Of a stretch of DNA of 64,000 nucleotides, positions 9,300 to 18,784 are shown piece by piece. Under the pieces are notes generated by a model. It had not been told where the DNA came from. It did not search any database and worked only from the letters and a program-made list of their open reading frames with translations. The translations under genes were made by a program, and so were the position numbers. The stretch's first letter is position 1. Each line of letters starts with the position of its first letter. Origin of the DNA: Chelatococcus caeni (GTDB taxonomy: Bacteria; Pseudomonadota; Alphaproteobacteria; Rhizobiales; Beijerinckiaceae); contig NZ_JACIEN010000002.1 of NCBI RefSeq assembly GCF_014196925.1, positions 310,001-374,000 of the forward strand. The letters are read 5' to 3'.

Positions 9300-11105
9300 T
9301 CAGCTGTCCATCTTCAGCGCGGCGATGAAGGCTTCCTGCGGGATCTCCACCTTGCCGAACTGGCGCATGCGCTTCTTGCCCTCCTTCTGCTTCTCGAGGA
9401 GCTTGCGCTTGCGCGAGACGTCGCCGCCATAGCACTTCGCCGTCACGTCCTTGCGCAGGGCGCGGATGGTCTCGCGGGCGATGATCTTGGCGCCGATCGC
9501 GGCCTGGATCGGGATCTGGAAGAGGTGCTGCGGGATGAGGTCCTTCAGCTTCTCGCACATGGCGCGGCCGCGCATCTCGGCGCGGGTGCGATGCACGAGC
9601 ATGGAGAGCGCATCCACCGGCTCGCCGTTGACGAGGATCGACATCTTGACGAGGTCGCCGGGGCGATAGTCGGTGATCTGGTAGTCGAAGGAGGCGTAGC
9701 CCTTCGAGATCGACTTCAGGCGGTCGTAGAAGTCGAACACCACCTCGTTGAGCGGCAGGTCGTAGACGACCATGGCGCGCTTGCCGACGTAGTTGAGGTC
9801 CACCTGCTCGCCGCGCCGGTCCTGGCACAGCTTGAGGATGGCGCCGAGATAGTCGTCCGGCGTCATGATGGTGGCGCGGATCCACGGCTCGGCGATCTCG
9901 GCGACCTTCATCACCTCCGGCATGTCGGCCGGGTTGTGCAATTCGCGCTCGCTGCCGTCGCTCATCTTGAGGCGGTAGACCACCGAGGGGGCGGTGGAGA
10001 TGAGATCGAGGTTGAACTCGCGCTCCAGCCGCTCCTGGATAATCTCGAGGTGGAGGAGGCCGAGGAAGCCGCAGCGGAAGCCGAAGCCGAGCGCCGCAGA
10101 GGTCTCCATCTCGTAGGAGAAGCTGGCGTCGTTCAGCCGGAGCTTGCCCATGGCCGCGCGCAGGTCCTCGAAATCGGCGGCATCGACCGGGAAGAGGCCG
10201 CAGAAGACGACGGGCTGCACGGGCTTGAAGCCGGGCAGCGGCTCGGCGCAGGGCTTCCTGTCGTCGGTGATGGTGTCGCCGACGGCGGTGTCCGCCACCT
10301 CCTTGATCGAGGCGGTGAGGAAGCCGACCTCGCCGGGGCCGAGCGTGTCCACATTGGTCATCTTCGGCCGGAAGACGCCGACGCGGTCCACCGGATAGGT
10401 CGCGCCGGTGCGCATCATGCGGATGGTCGTGCCCTTCTTCAGCGTCCCGTCGATGATGCGCACGAGGACGACGACGCCGAGATAGGCGTCGTACCAACTA
10501 TCGACGAGCATCGCCTTCAGCGGCGCCCCGGCATCGCCCTTGGGCGGGGGCAGGCGGGTGACGATGGCCTCCAGCACGTCCTCGATGCCGAGGCCGGTCT
10601 TGGCCGAGATCGGCACGGCATCGGACGCGTCGAGGCCGATCACCTCCTCGATCTGCTCCTTGACGCGGTCGGGCTCGGCCGCCGGCAGGTCGATCTTGTT
10701 GAGGACGGGCACGATCTCGTGGTTGGCGTCGAGCGCCTGGTAGACATTGGCGAGCGTCTGCGCCTCGACGCCCTGGGAGGCGTCGACGACGAGGAGCGAG
10801 CCCTCGCAGGCCGCCAGCGAGCGCGAGACCTCATAGGCGAAGTCGACGTGGCCGGGCGTGTCCATGAGGTTGAGGACGTAGGTCTTGCCGTCCTTGGCCG
10901 GATATTCGAGGCGCACGGTCTGCGCCTTGATGGTGATGCCGCGCTCGCGCTCGATGTCCATGGAATCGAGCACCTGCTCCTGCATCTCGCGGTCCGACAG
11001 CGCGCCCGTCTTCTGGATGAGCCTGTCGGCGAGCGTCGACTTGCCATGGTCGATATGCGCGACGATGGAGAAGTTGCGGATGGTCTCGATGGGCTTCGTT
11101 GTCAT
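9300..11105 (-). CDS. lepA: Elongation factor 4 (LepA back-translocase GTPase)
   Basis: 601 residues, full length. The G domain begins [20 protein letters not shown] (G1), with DTPGHVDF (G3) and NKIDLPAA (G4). The unique C-terminal domain ends in the Lys/Arg-rich [20 protein letters not shown] motif. LepA binds ribosomes stalled in translocation and helps 30S assembly and translation under stress. Start [11 protein letters not shown] agrees with other LepA proteins. Confidence 0.98.
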   Translation of the reverse strand: MTTKPIETIRNFSIVAHIDHGKSTLADRLIQKTGALSDREMQEQVLDSMDIERERGITIKAQTVRLEYPAKDGKTYVLNLMDTPGHVDFAYEVSRSLAACEGSLLVVDASQGVEAQTLANVYQALDANHEIVPVLNKIDLPAAEPDRVKEQIEEVIGLDASDAVPISAKTGLGIEDVLEAIVTRLPPPKGDAGAPLKAMLVDSWYDAYLGVVVLVRIIDGTLKKGTTIRMMRTGATYPVDRVGVFRPKMTNVDTLGPGEVGFLTASIKEVADTAVGDTITDDRKPCAEPLPGFKPVQPVVFCGLFPVDAADFEDLRAAMGKLRLNDASFSYEMETSAALGFGFRCGFLGLLHLEIIQERLEREFNLDLISTAPSVVYRLKMSDGSERELHNPADMPEVMKVAEIAEPWIRATIMTPDDYLGAILKLCQDRRGEQVDLNYVGKRAMVVYDLPLNEVVFDFYDRLKSISKGYASFDYQITDYRPGDLVKMSILVNGEPVDALSMLVHRTRAEMRGRAMCEKLKDLIPQHLFQIPIQAAIGAKIIARETIRALRKDVTAKCYGGDVSRKRKLLEKQKEGKKRMRQFGKVEIPQEAFIAALKMDS

Positions 11106-11279
11106 GTCGGAACGTCGTTTCGCTCGCCCGCCTGTCCCCGCGGCTGTGACGGCCTTCCTGCGCAGGCGGGGGCGGGAGCGCGGCCGTGATCGTCAAGCCG
11201 CGGGAATAGCAGCGTGCGGGCCATCCGCCAAGGGGTGCACGGCGCAGGGGCGGGCAAAGTGCCTCGCGCGGGAGGCGCT

Positions 11280-11756
11280 TCAGAACGCGAGCGGCGCGTT
11301 GTCGACCACCTCCTTGAGGACGAAGAAGGTCCGCGTCTGGCGCACGCCGGGCAGGGCGATGAGCTTTTCGCCGTGCAGGCGGTTGAAATCGACCATGTCG
11401 CGCACGCGGATCTTCAGGAAATAATCGAAATCGCCGGCGACCACGTGACAGTCGAGCACCACGGGCATGGCGCGCACCGCCTCCTCGAAGGCGGCGAAGC
11501 TCTCGGGCGTCGAACGGTCCAGCACCACGCCGACGAAGACGAGCGTGCCGCGCTCGACCCGCTCGGGCGCGACGAGCGCCCGCACGCCCGACACATAGCC
11601 CTCGGCGAGGAGGCGCTGGATGCGCCGGTGGCACGTCGCCGCGCTGGTGTTGACCCGCTTGGCGATCTCAGCATTGCCCATGCGCCCGTCCGCCTGCAGC
11701 AGCCTGAGGATGCGCAGGTCGGTACGGTCGAGTTCGTGCGTGGCGGATTCTTTCAT
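11280..11756 (-). CDS. acdR: Lrp/AsnC-family regulator, probable AcdR
   Basis: 158 residues from the ATG at 11756; a TTG one codon upstream is possible. The N-terminal winged HTH (residues 8-58, LDRTDLRILRLLQADGRMGN then SAATCHRRIQRLL) is followed by an RAM ligand-sensing domain with GDFDYFLKIRVRDM. It is divergent from the ACC deaminase gene with 144 bp between starts, the arrangement known for acdR-acdS, where the Lrp-like AcdR controls acdS in response to ACC. An inverted repeat overlaps its own start codon, which suggests autoregulation. The name rests on family plus context. Confidence 0.8.
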   Translation of the reverse strand: MKESATHELDRTDLRILRLLQADGRMGNAEIAKRVNTSAATCHRRIQRLLAEGYVSGVRALVAPERVERGTLVFVGVVLDRSTPESFAAFEEAVRAMPVVLDCHVVAGDFDYFLKIRVRDMVDFNRLHGEKLIALPGVRQTRTFFVLKEVVDNAPLAF

Positions 11757-11776
11757 CAAATGGCCTTCTGATGAAA
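11751..11776. promoter_or_regulatory. Inverted repeat over the regulator start: probable Lrp-type operator
   Basis: TTTCATCA (11751-11758) and TGATGAAA (11769-11776) are perfect complements with a 10-bp spacer. One arm covers the ATG of the Lrp-like regulator. Repeat size and spacing suit a dimeric HTH protein. The function is inferred. Confidence 0.5.
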
Positions 11777-11900
11777 CATGAAGGCGATGCTATGCGGACA
11801 AGCTGGAAGAACAAAGCATAAATGGCATACACTTCGGGAGGACGCTTCAGGGCGCTGTTGCTAGGCTTTTCCCATCCATTTCCAAGGGGAAGACCACGCC

Positions 11901-12911
11901 ATGCTCGAAAAATTCGACCGCTATCCGCTCACCTTCGGCCCGACGCCGATCGAGAAGCTGGAGCGTCTCAGCAAACACCTCGGCGGCAAGGTGGAGCTCT
12001 ATGCCAAGCGCGAGGACTGCAACTCGGGCCTCGCCTTCGGCGGCAACAAGCTGCGCAAGCTCGAATATATCGTGCCGGATGCGATCAGGAGCGGCGCCGA
12101 CACGCTCGTCTCCATCGGTGGCGTGCAGTCCAACCACACGCGCATGGTGGCGGCGACCGCGGCCAAGATCGGCATGAAGTGCCGGCTCGTGCAGGAGAGC
12201 TGGGTGCCGCACGACGACGCCGTCTACGACCGGGTCGGCAACATCCTTCTCTCGCGCGTCATGGGGGCGGAGGTCGAACTCGTCGACGAGGGCTTCGACA
12301 TCGGCATCCGCGAAAGCTGGGAGCGGGCGCTCGAAGACGTCCGCGCCCGGGGCGGCAAGCCCTATCCCATCCCGGCCGGCGCCTCCGTGCACAAATACGG
12401 CGGCCTCGGCTATGTGGGCTTCGCCGAGGAGGTGAGGGCGCAGGAGGCGGCGCTCGGCTTTTCCTTCGATTTCATCGTGGTGTGCACCGTCACCGGCTCC
12501 ACCCACGCCGGCATGGTGGTGGGCTTCGCCAAGGACGGGCGCCAGCGCCGCGTCATCGGCATCGACGGCTCGGGCACGCCGGAAAAGACCCGCGCCCAGG
12601 TGCTCGACATCGCGCAGAAGACCTCGGCCCTCGTCGGCGGCAAGGACATCACCGAAGAGGACATCGTGCTGAAGGAGGACTACGCCTATCCGGCCTATGG
12701 CGTGCCCTCGAAGGAGACGCTCGACGCCATCCGCCTGTCGGCCCGCCTCGAAGGCATGATGACCGACCCGGTCTACGAGGGAAAATCCATGCAGGGCATG
12801 ATCGACCTCGTCGAGCGCGGCTTCTTCCCGGCCGGGTCGAAGGTGCTCTACGCGCATCTCGGCGGCGTGCCGGCGATCAACGGCTACAGCTACACCTTCC
12901 GCAACGGCTGA
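11901..12911 (+). CDS. acdS: 1-aminocyclopropane-1-carboxylate deaminase
   Basis: 336 residues. PLP enzyme splitting ACC, the ethylene precursor of plants, into 2-oxobutyrate and ammonia. The PLP lysine lies in [10 protein letters not shown] (Lys50), with Ser77-Asn78 in [10 protein letters not shown]. The residues that separate true ACC deaminase from D-cysteine desulfhydrase are present: Tyr-Glu in DPVYEGKSM (equivalent to Tyr294-Glu295) and Leu in YAHLGG (equivalent to Leu322). The start has AAGGGGAAGA upstream. The divergent Lrp-like gene is its likely regulator. The enzyme suggests plant association or use of ACC as a nitrogen source. Confidence 0.95.
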   Translation: MLEKFDRYPLTFGPTPIEKLERLSKHLGGKVELYAKREDCNSGLAFGGNKLRKLEYIVPDAIRSGADTLVSIGGVQSNHTRMVAATAAKIGMKCRLVQESWVPHDDAVYDRVGNILLSRVMGAEVELVDEGFDIGIRESWERALEDVRARGGKPYPIPAGASVHKYGGLGYVGFAEEVRAQEAALGFSFDFIVVCTVTGSTHAGMVVGFAKDGRQRRVIGIDGSGTPEKTRAQVLDIAQKTSALVGGKDITEEDIVLKEDYAYPAYGVPSKETLDAIRLSARLEGMMTDPVYEGKSMQGMIDLVERGFFPAGSKVLYAHLGGVPAINGYSYTFRNG

Positions 12912-12921
12912 GGGCGGCGCC

Positions 12922-13242
12922 ATGGCCGCGCAACCGGCCGCTTCCTCGCCCGCCATCGCGCTGTGCCGCTATAGCGCGGACGCGCCCCATGTGCGCGACG
13001 CGATCCTCGCCCATGCGGCGGGGCTCGCGCTCCGGGGCGAGGGCGGCCTCCTCTTCATCGGGCGGCTGGCGACGGGCGCCGCCCGGCCGGAGGAGGTCGT
13101 CGCCGTGCGCTTCGCGACGCTGACGGCGGCGCAGGCGGCGCTCGCCCGCTGGCGTGCGGGCGTCGCCGCAGACATGGCGGTGGAGCTCATCGCCCTCGAC
13201 GAGGCGTCCGGAGCCGAGGCGGCGATGATGCTGTTCCCGTGA
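12922..13242 (+). CDS. Small hypothetical protein in the acdS transcript
   Basis: 106 residues, 10 bp after acdS and so probably co-transcribed. Ala-rich, with an alternating pattern (GGLLFIGRLA, EEVVAVRFATLTAAQAALARWRAG, MAVELIALDE) that suggests a ferredoxin-like alpha/beta barrel. I do not recognise a named family. No signal peptide or membrane segment is seen. It could be an accessory factor of ACC use or a chance neighbour. Confidence 0.55.
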   Translation: MAAQPAASSPAIALCRYSADAPHVRDAILAHAAGLALRGEGGLLFIGRLATGAARPEEVVAVRFATLTAAQAALARWRAGVAADMAVELIALDEASGAEAAMMLFP

Positions 13243-13251
13243 GGGGGGCGC

Positions 13252-14421
13252 CTACCGCCCCTCCAGCAGCCGCGACACCACGCGCGCCGTATAGTCCACC
13301 ATCGGCACGATGCGGGCATAGTTGAGCCGCGTCGGGCCGATGACGCCGACGACGCCGACGATGTGCTGGGTGCCGTCGCGGAAGGGGGCGGCGATCATCG
13401 ACGAGCCGGACATGGAGAACAGCTTGTTCTCCGAGCCGATGTAGATGCGCACGCCCTCGCCCTCCTCGGCGCGGGAGAGGAGGTCGATCACGTCCTTCTG
13501 GGTCTCGAGGTCGGCGAAGAGCAGGCGGATGCGCTCGAGGTCCTCGGCGGCCCGGAGGTCTTCGAGCAGGTTCGCCTGGCCGCGCACGATGAGCTGGCGC
13601 TCCTCGGCCGGGCCAACGCTCATGGCGACGCCGGCCTCGACGAGCCGCGCCGTCAGCGCGTCGAGCTCGCGGGCGATCTCCTCGCGCCGGCGGTCGATCT
13701 CCTCGCGCACCTCGCCCAGGGTGCGGCCGCGAATGCAGGCGTTGAGGAAGTTCGTCGCCTCGGTCAGCGCCGAGGCGGGCAGGCCCTGCGGCAGGTCGAG
13801 CAGGCGGTTCTCCACCGAGCCGTCCTCGGCCACGAGCACGACGAGGGCGCGGCCGGGGTCGAGCCGCACGAACTCGATGTGCTTGAGGCGCAGGTTCTGC
13901 TTGGTGGTGACGACGACGCCGGCCCCGCGCGACAGGCCGGACAGGAGCGTCGTCGCCTGGGCGAGCACGCCGTCGAGCGAGGCGCTGCCGGTGCCGGCGC
14001 GCACCTGGCTCTCGATATTGGCCCGGTCGGCCGCCGTGAGGTCGCCGATCTCGAGCAGCGCATCGACGAAGAAGCGCAGGCCGAGCTCCGTCGGCAGGCG
14101 CCCGGCGCTGGTGTGGGGCGCGTAGATGAGGCCGGTCTGCTCGAGATCGGCCATCACGTTGCGGATCGAGGCGGGCGAGAGCTGCAGCGGCAGCATGCGC
14201 GAGAGGTTGCGCGAGCCCACCGGCTCACCCGTGGCGAGATAGCTCTCGACGATCTGGCGGAAGATCTCGCGCGAGCGCTCGTTGAGCTCGACGAGCGGGC
14301 GCGGCCCTTCCGCCACCGGGCCTGCGGTCGTGCCGGAGGCCGTGCCGGAATGCGCGCCCGTGCCCGGCGAGGCGCCGCCGGGGGGCAAGGCACCGCGTGG
14401 CGTCACGTTCATGGCCGTCAT
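13252..14421 (-). CDS. hrcA: Heat-inducible transcription repressor HrcA
   Basis: 389 residues. The N-terminal winged helix (about residues 50-115) contains [25 protein letters not shown], the classic HrcA start, and [18 protein letters not shown]. The GAF-like core follows, ending [19 protein letters not shown]. HrcA represses chaperone operons through the CIRCE element. The first 45 residues are a Pro/Gly/Ala-rich extension; ATG 14412 is an alternative start. No CIRCE repeat is visible upstream, so it is not obviously autoregulated here. grpE is not in the window. Confidence 0.95.
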   Translation of the reverse strand: MTAMNVTPRGALPPGGASPGTGAHSGTASGTTAGPVAEGPRPLVELNERSREIFRQIVESYLATGEPVGSRNLSRMLPLQLSPASIRNVMADLEQTGLIYAPHTSAGRLPTELGLRFFVDALLEIGDLTAADRANIESQVRAGTGSASLDGVLAQATTLLSGLSRGAGVVVTTKQNLRLKHIEFVRLDPGRALVVLVAEDGSVENRLLDLPQGLPASALTEATNFLNACIRGRTLGEVREEIDRRREEIARELDALTARLVEAGVAMSVGPAEERQLIVRGQANLLEDLRAAEDLERIRLLFADLETQKDVIDLLSRAEEGEGVRIYIGSENKLFSMSGSSMIAAPFRDGTQHIVGVVGVIGPTRLNYARIVPMVDYTARVVSRLLEGR

Positions 14422-14623
14422 GCTCCTGTCTTCCTTGGGATTATGGGCCCGATCAGCCGCTTTTCAAGCAACGGCCGGCACCTTGCAGTGGATCCCTGCG
14501 GCCGCGCGCCCGCGCCCCCCGCCCCGCTGCGGCCGATTGTCCACCGCGCCGGCGGGCGCCCGCGCAAAAGCGCCGTTGACAAGCCCGGGGCGCATGCTTA
14601 GACAGACGCCTGCCCTGACATGG

Positions 14624-14708
14624 GCCCAGGTGGCGGAATTGGTAGACGCGCTGGTTTCAGGTACCAGTGGTGAAAGCCGTGGAGGTTCGAGTCCTCTCCT
14701 GGGCACCA
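14624..14708 (+). tRNA. tRNA-Leu (anticodon CAG)
   Basis: 85 nt with CCA encoded. The acceptor stem GCCCAGG (14624-14630) pairs with CCTGGGC (14698-14704). The anticodon loop TTCAGGT between CTGGT and ACCAG gives CAG, decoding CUG. A long variable arm (TGGTGAAAGCCGT) and TTCGAGT of the T loop fit tRNA-Leu. The last 16 bases are the start of the 19-bp attachment repeat used by the downstream integrase, and the tRNA remains intact. Confidence 0.97.
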
Positions 14709-14711
14709 TTT
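14693..14711 (+). repeat. attL: 19-bp repeat in tRNA-Leu 3' end
   Basis: CCTCTCCTGGGCACCATTT, identical to 28576-28594. It covers the T-arm/acceptor 3' side and CCA of the tRNA. The next base differs between the copies (T versus C), which fixes the boundary. Confidence 0.92.
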
Positions 14712-14739
14712 TCTGAAAGAGTATCAATAAAATCAAAGC

Positions 14740-14776
14740 GTTAGGTGAGATTATTCCCTAACTTTCCTTCCCTAAC
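14740..14776. promoter_or_regulatory. Candidate integrase arm-type sites, left end
   Basis: TTCCCTAAC occurs twice (14754-14762 and 14768-14776, period 14), next to a diverged inverted copy GTTAGG at 14740. The inverse GTTAGGGAA is at 28481-28489 and TTCCTAAC at 28540-28547 near the other end. Matching short repeats flanking both att cores are what tyrosine-integrase arm sites look like. Inferred. Confidence 0.45.
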
Positions 14777-15921
14777 CGGGCAGGTTCGGGAGAATGCGTT
14801 TCCCGGATGTTCCTGACCTTGTCGGCCGCAGCGCCGGCAAGCGCCCGCTGACGGACACCGCGCGTATAGCGCTCGACCTCCTTGATCGTCATGTGGCCCG
14901 TGATCGACATGATCTCGTGGATCGTGCAGCCGCTTTCCGCGAGCCGCGCGGCTGCCGCCTTCCTAAGCCCGTGTGCGGAGCATTGCGGCAAGCCGGCCTC
15001 GTTGCAGCGATCCCGGAACCAGTTCCCGAAGCCGTTGCTCGTGAAGGGCCGGCCGTATTCGGTCACGAGATAGGTCAGGTCGCCGGTCGGGCTGGCTTCG
15101 ATGATCTCGGCAAGCTCCGGCAGGATCGGGATTTCAAGCGTCACCGGCTTGCGCTTCCGGCCCTTGAACTGCGTCAGGCGCATCCAGCCATCGCGGACGT
15201 GCTGCCGACCCATCAGCACAACGTCTGACCGGCGCTGCCCGGTATAGAGCAGGAGCGCGAGCGCAAGGCGGGCCTTCGTCCCGATCGGATGCCGCTTCTC
15301 GAATTGCGCGACCTCGTGAACCGTCCAAGCATGGAAGCCATCTCCCGACGAAGGGAAATAGGCGACATCGCGGGCATGGTTTCGGTCCAGCCCTTCGGCC
15401 TCATCCTCAAGTCCCCACTTGAAGAGCTGGCGGAACGCCTTGACGCGGTTGTTCCCAGCCTCGGGGAAGTCCGCCTTGCGATCCCGCAACACGCGGATCG
15501 CCTTCGGCGTCAGCCGATCAAGCGGGATTTCCGCAAAGGTCTCCTTCGCGCCGGGCGCGATGGGCTCCTGAAGGCAGTGCTCGATGATCTGACGGCGCAC
15601 ATACCGCGTCCGCTCATCAAGCCGCATGAAGTCAGGAGACTTGAAGTAGCGGACGCAAAGCTCGTGCAGCGTGCCCGGCGCAGGCTTTCCCATCTTCGGC
15701 GCGGGCTTCGGCTTGCGGCCGAGCTTCTGCTTCTCGGGTTGCGCCGGCTTGACGGCCGGCGCGCCGCATTTCGTCCGGGCGACCGCAAGGGCGTCGGGGA
15801 ATTCCTGGCTCTCGGGATGGGGAAGCGGGCTGCGGGAGCCCCTGCCTTCATGGCGGTAATAGAACCGCTCCTTCCCGTGCCGGTCTACCTCACGGTAGAC
15901 GTGCTTCAGCTTGATCTTCAT
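14758..15921 (-). CDS. Tyrosine recombinase (site-specific integrase)
   Basis: 387 residues. The catalytic set is complete by eye: Arg in LLYTGQRRSDVV (about 230), His-x-x-Arg in SAHGLRKAAA (about 320), His in SITGHMTIKE (about 342) and Tyr in VERYTRGVRQ (about 351). An N-terminal arm-binding/SAM-like part precedes a Lys/Pro-rich linker near residues 60-85. The gene ends 47 bp from the left attachment repeat and points towards the tRNA, the usual layout for tRNA-integrating islands. It should catalyse integration and, with an AlpA-like partner, excision. Confidence 0.95.
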   Translation of the reverse strand: MKIKLKHVYREVDRHGKERFYYRHEGRGSRSPLPHPESQEFPDALAVARTKCGAPAVKPAQPEKQKLGRKPKPAPKMGKPAPGTLHELCVRYFKSPDFMRLDERTRYVRRQIIEHCLQEPIAPGAKETFAEIPLDRLTPKAIRVLRDRKADFPEAGNNRVKAFRQLFKWGLEDEAEGLDRNHARDVAYFPSSGDGFHAWTVHEVAQFEKRHPIGTKARLALALLLYTGQRRSDVVLMGRQHVRDGWMRLTQFKGRKRKPVTLEIPILPELAEIIEASPTGDLTYLVTEYGRPFTSNGFGNWFRDRCNEAGLPQCSAHGLRKAAAARLAESGCTIHEIMSITGHMTIKEVERYTRGVRQRALAGAAADKVRNIRETHSPEPARLGKES

Positions 15922-15947
15922 TTCCGATCAGTCCTTCATTCTTGCGT

Positions 15948-16211
15948 TCAGACTTCGAAGCGCGCCCACACGTCGGCGGGCGCGCCGTCAGTTGGCAATG
16001 CGTCGAAAGCGAAGTCCAGCGCGCGGACATCCCAGATCGTCCGGGAGCCGACCCTCTTGGGCTTCGGCATCCGGCCGTCCTTGACCATCTCGTCAAAGGT
16101 GGTTGGAGATACGCCGATGTATCGGGCCGCCTCGACGCGGTTGACGCCGCGCGGCGGCAGCGATCGAGGAAGAACGTCACGGCGGTCGGCGGCGGCGCCA
16201 TCGATCTTCAT
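15948..16211 (-). CDS. AlpA/excisionase-like helix-turn-helix protein
   Basis: 87 residues from the ATG at 16211, which has GGGGG about ten bases upstream. An MerR/HTH_17-type helix-turn-helix is visible in VNRVEAARYIGVSPTTFDEMVKDGR, followed by the wing PKPKRVGSRTIWD. It is 26 bp upstream of the integrase on the same strand, so it is the likely recombination directionality factor and/or a regulator of integrase expression. Confidence 0.8.
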   Translation of the reverse strand: MKIDGAAADRRDVLPRSLPPRGVNRVEAARYIGVSPTTFDEMVKDGRMPKPKRVGSRTIWDVRALDFAFDALPTDGAPADVWARFEV

Positions 16212-16390
16212 TCTAATAGCCCCCGTGAGGTCTCGTGCCTTCACGGGGAAGCGATGTGGCTCGCCAGCCGCGCCCGTCCGTCAGTCGTCCGCGGCGGAAA
16301 TGATAGGTTGGGTGGTGCTTCGCTTGTCTGGCGCCTGATGACCGCTATAGGTTCTTCGGCCGCTCGCTTCACCAAAGGAACCCGATAGCG

Positions 16391-17956
16391 ATGCCCTCAA
16401 ATGCCGCAGAGACGAAACGCTTGGAGGCGGTGAAGAAGCGTCATGAGGAGTTTCTCCGCTACATCGACTTGTTCGAGGCAGCTTTCGATGAACTGCACGC
16501 CGCAGTTGTGAAGCAGGTGAGGGCACCCGGCCAATACGTCGGCCCGCACCACGATTATCCTATCATGTCCATTCTGGACAGCGGCTTTCCGTCGTTCAAA
16601 GAAATGGGGTTCTACAGAGACGAGGCGCCGAAGGACTACGTATCCACGATGCGACCTCGCGGCCTCGCTGGACTTCTGATTGGCTATTCCCGACCTGTTG
16701 ACGGCTTTCCTAAGGGTGCGGAACTCGCAGCCTTTCTCCGAAGCCACGAGATTGGCAAACGGTTTGACTTGGCGAGCTCTGTTGACAAAGACACTGTGTC
16801 AGATTGGCTTGTCGACCACCTAGTCGGCGACGCTGTGGAGAGATACCTACATCTCCACGGACTGGATGCTCCCATCGAAGCAGAAAGGCGAAGTGCAGTT
16901 ATCTTCCCACTCGTATTGGGTTCCCTCCGGCGCAGTCTTGGCCTGCGGCTGGTCGTTCCAATTGCCATGACGCATTTTGAGGTCGACCATTTTCCCCTCA
17001 CGGAGACGGCCTACATCACCCGCTTACCCAAGAAAATGCAGTTGGCACGTGCCCGAATAAGCACGCTCGGTTCAGGGGCAGTGCCGATGGTGGTTGGCGC
17101 GGCGACCCATGCCTTCGTATCCAAAGACTGGACCCTTGAGGTTGACACCATTCAGGAGGTGCCCAAATCGCTGGGTCAGTCCTCCGCAAACGTCGTAGAC
17201 GCAATCGATAGCTTCTTTGGAGCGCTGAGAGTAGCCACAGGGATCAGCACCGGGTATGCGCAAATCTTGTGGGTACCGAGGGGGTGGGCCTTAAGCTACT
17301 TCTGCGACCTCACGCCTGTCTATGGCACGACCTTGCGCCAGTATCCGAGCGAGTACGACAACTATGGCTGGATCCGCAAGGGATCAACGGTCACGGTCAG
17401 CCAACTCAACGAGACCCGCCGCATCTATCGAGCCGTCATTGATAATAAGAGTGAGGCAGTGCGATTGGCGGTGCGGCGACTTAATGGGTGCCTCACCCGC
17501 ACGGACGCGGCCGACGCGATACTCGACGGAACAATTGGCCTCGAACTGCTCCTGGGCGACGATCAGAACCAGTCGCTCGCATATAAACTTCGGCTTCGCG
17601 CAGGAGCTCTTGCGCTTCTCCGTGCAGACCCCGCATACCCCGCGATCGAGGTCACCTCGAAGGTCAAGCGACTGTATGAGGCAAGATCAGCCATCGTCCA
17701 TGGGCGAACCAGAAAAACCTCAAAGAAGGCCTCCGAACCGGCTGACACTAAACACGCCGGGGAACGCTTGATTGCTTCCGACCTGCTTCGCTTCGCCCTT
17801 GATGTGCTCCTAACTCACCCGGAATACCAGACCCCAACGAAGATTGACGAGGGGCTGCTGCTCAGGGGTTCTGATACCCTGAACGATCAGAAACAACTAG
17901 CCGTCCGCGGACGCCGGCACAAGCGCGGGCCTACCCCGCCCCCCGCTTCGCCTTAA
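16391..17956 (+). CDS. HEPN-type (ApeA-like) protein, candidate defence nuclease
   Basis: 521 residues. The C-terminal region holds LYEARSAIVHGRTRK with Arg432-x4-His437, the R-x4-6-H signature of HEPN ribonucleases, preceded by a helix with GTIGLELLLGDDQNQSL, which matches the layout of ApeA-like HEPN domains. The N-terminal 350 residues have no family I can name and contain mixed alpha/beta segments (VVPIAMTHFEVDHFPLTETAYI). HEPN proteins of this type act in anti-phage abortive systems by cleaving RNA. The gene stands alone between the integrase module and phage genes, on the opposite strand, with lower GC than its neighbours: the position of cargo in phage satellites. The defence role is inferred. 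Confidence 0.6.
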   Translation: MPSNAAETKRLEAVKKRHEEFLRYIDLFEAAFDELHAAVVKQVRAPGQYVGPHHDYPIMSILDSGFPSFKEMGFYRDEAPKDYVSTMRPRGLAGLLIGYSRPVDGFPKGAELAAFLRSHEIGKRFDLASSVDKDTVSDWLVDHLVGDAVERYLHLHGLDAPIEAERRSAVIFPLVLGSLRRSLGLRLVVPIAMTHFEVDHFPLTETAYITRLPKKMQLARARISTLGSGAVPMVVGAATHAFVSKDWTLEVDTIQEVPKSLGQSSANVVDAIDSFFGALRVATGISTGYAQILWVPRGWALSYFCDLTPVYGTTLRQYPSEYDNYGWIRKGSTVTVSQLNETRRIYRAVIDNKSEAVRLAVRRLNGCLTRTDAADAILDGTIGLELLLGDDQNQSLAYKLRLRAGALALLRADPAYPAIEVTSKVKRLYEARSAIVHGRTRKTSKKASEPADTKHAGERLIASDLLRFALDVLLTHPEYQTPTKIDEGLLLRGSDTLNDQKQLAVRGRRHKRGPTPPPASP

Positions 17957-18503
17957 GGGCGATGACCGCGAGGTCGCGATACTTCGCGATCGCCTTCGGG
18001 CTCGATGAGACCGGATTGATATGGAAGGCGCGCAGCCCTTCGAGATCGCCGGCCTTGACCATCTCGACGACCGCGTCGAGCTTCTTCCTGAAGCGGGCGT
18101 GCGTCGGGGCCGAGAAGTCGGGGGCCGGCGGCAGGATGCCCTTGGCGGCGCTCTCGGCTATCTCAGCGCGCCGGCCCTTCGGCCGCGAGGCCTTCGCCGG
18201 CTGCCCGGCGCCGCTGCGCGCGCCGGCGGCCCTCCGCGGCGCTGCGGCGGCTTCTCGGCGCGCCTGGGCGATCATGGCGACGGGGACGTGGACGGTCGCG
18301 CCATCCGCTGCGATGGCGTAGATCATCGGCTGCCGTCCGCCGGCCGTCTTGCCGAGCCGATCCGCGACCTTGATCGCAGCGGCGAGCGTCTTCGCCCGGC
18401 GATTGACCTTCTCGTGCGGCCCGGTGCGGAGATGCACGTTGAAGTGCGTCGCCTGCGCGATCTTCGCGATGTCGGCCGCATCGGCCGGATGCTGCTTTGG
18501 CAT
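17931..18503 (-). CDS. Hypothetical phage-element protein
   Basis: 190 residues. An N-terminal block (MPKQHPADAADIAKIAQATH to about residue 75) looks like a compact alpha/beta unit with a basic stretch HEKVNRRAKTLAAAIKVAD. A low-complexity Ala/Arg/Gly linker follows, then a helical C-terminal block FRKKLDAVVEMVKAGDLEGLRAFHINPVSSSPKAIAKYRDL. The last block recurs in uncharacterised proteins of rhizobial islands, as far as I recall. Its 3' end overlaps that of the HEPN gene by 26 bp, converging. Function unknown, possibly nucleic-acid binding. Confidence 0.7.
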   Translation of the reverse strand: MPKQHPADAADIAKIAQATHFNVHLRTGPHEKVNRRAKTLAAAIKVADRLGKTAGGRQPMIYAIAADGATVHVPVAMIAQARREAAAAPRRAAGARSGAGQPAKASRPKGRRAEIAESAAKGILPPAPDFSAPTHARFRKKLDAVVEMVKAGDLEGLRAFHINPVSSSPKAIAKYRDLAVIALKAKRGAG

Positions 18504-18784
18504 GGGGAGCCTCCCGTGATTGAGCCGACTGGTCCGTTATCGGGAGACGTGAAAAGAGCAACTCCGGGCCGGGGAGGGGCGGCGGATGGACCGCCGCCCC
18601 GATGCCGCGACAATCTTAAAAGGGGCGAATATTCGGCCTGGAACGGACGGGAAGAGGCGGGCGGCTACCCACCTACCGGGGCACGCCAACTTGGCGGCGA
18701 AGAGGCGCGAGACCGAGGGTTTTTCGCAAGGAAACGGCCTTCCATTGCGCCGGCCCGCCGGGCGCGCGATAGGGCTGGAGAAGC

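Noticed and set aside
14422-14623. CIRCE element upstream of hrcA
   Set aside because: No TTAGCACTC-N9-GAGTGCTAA or close variant is present.
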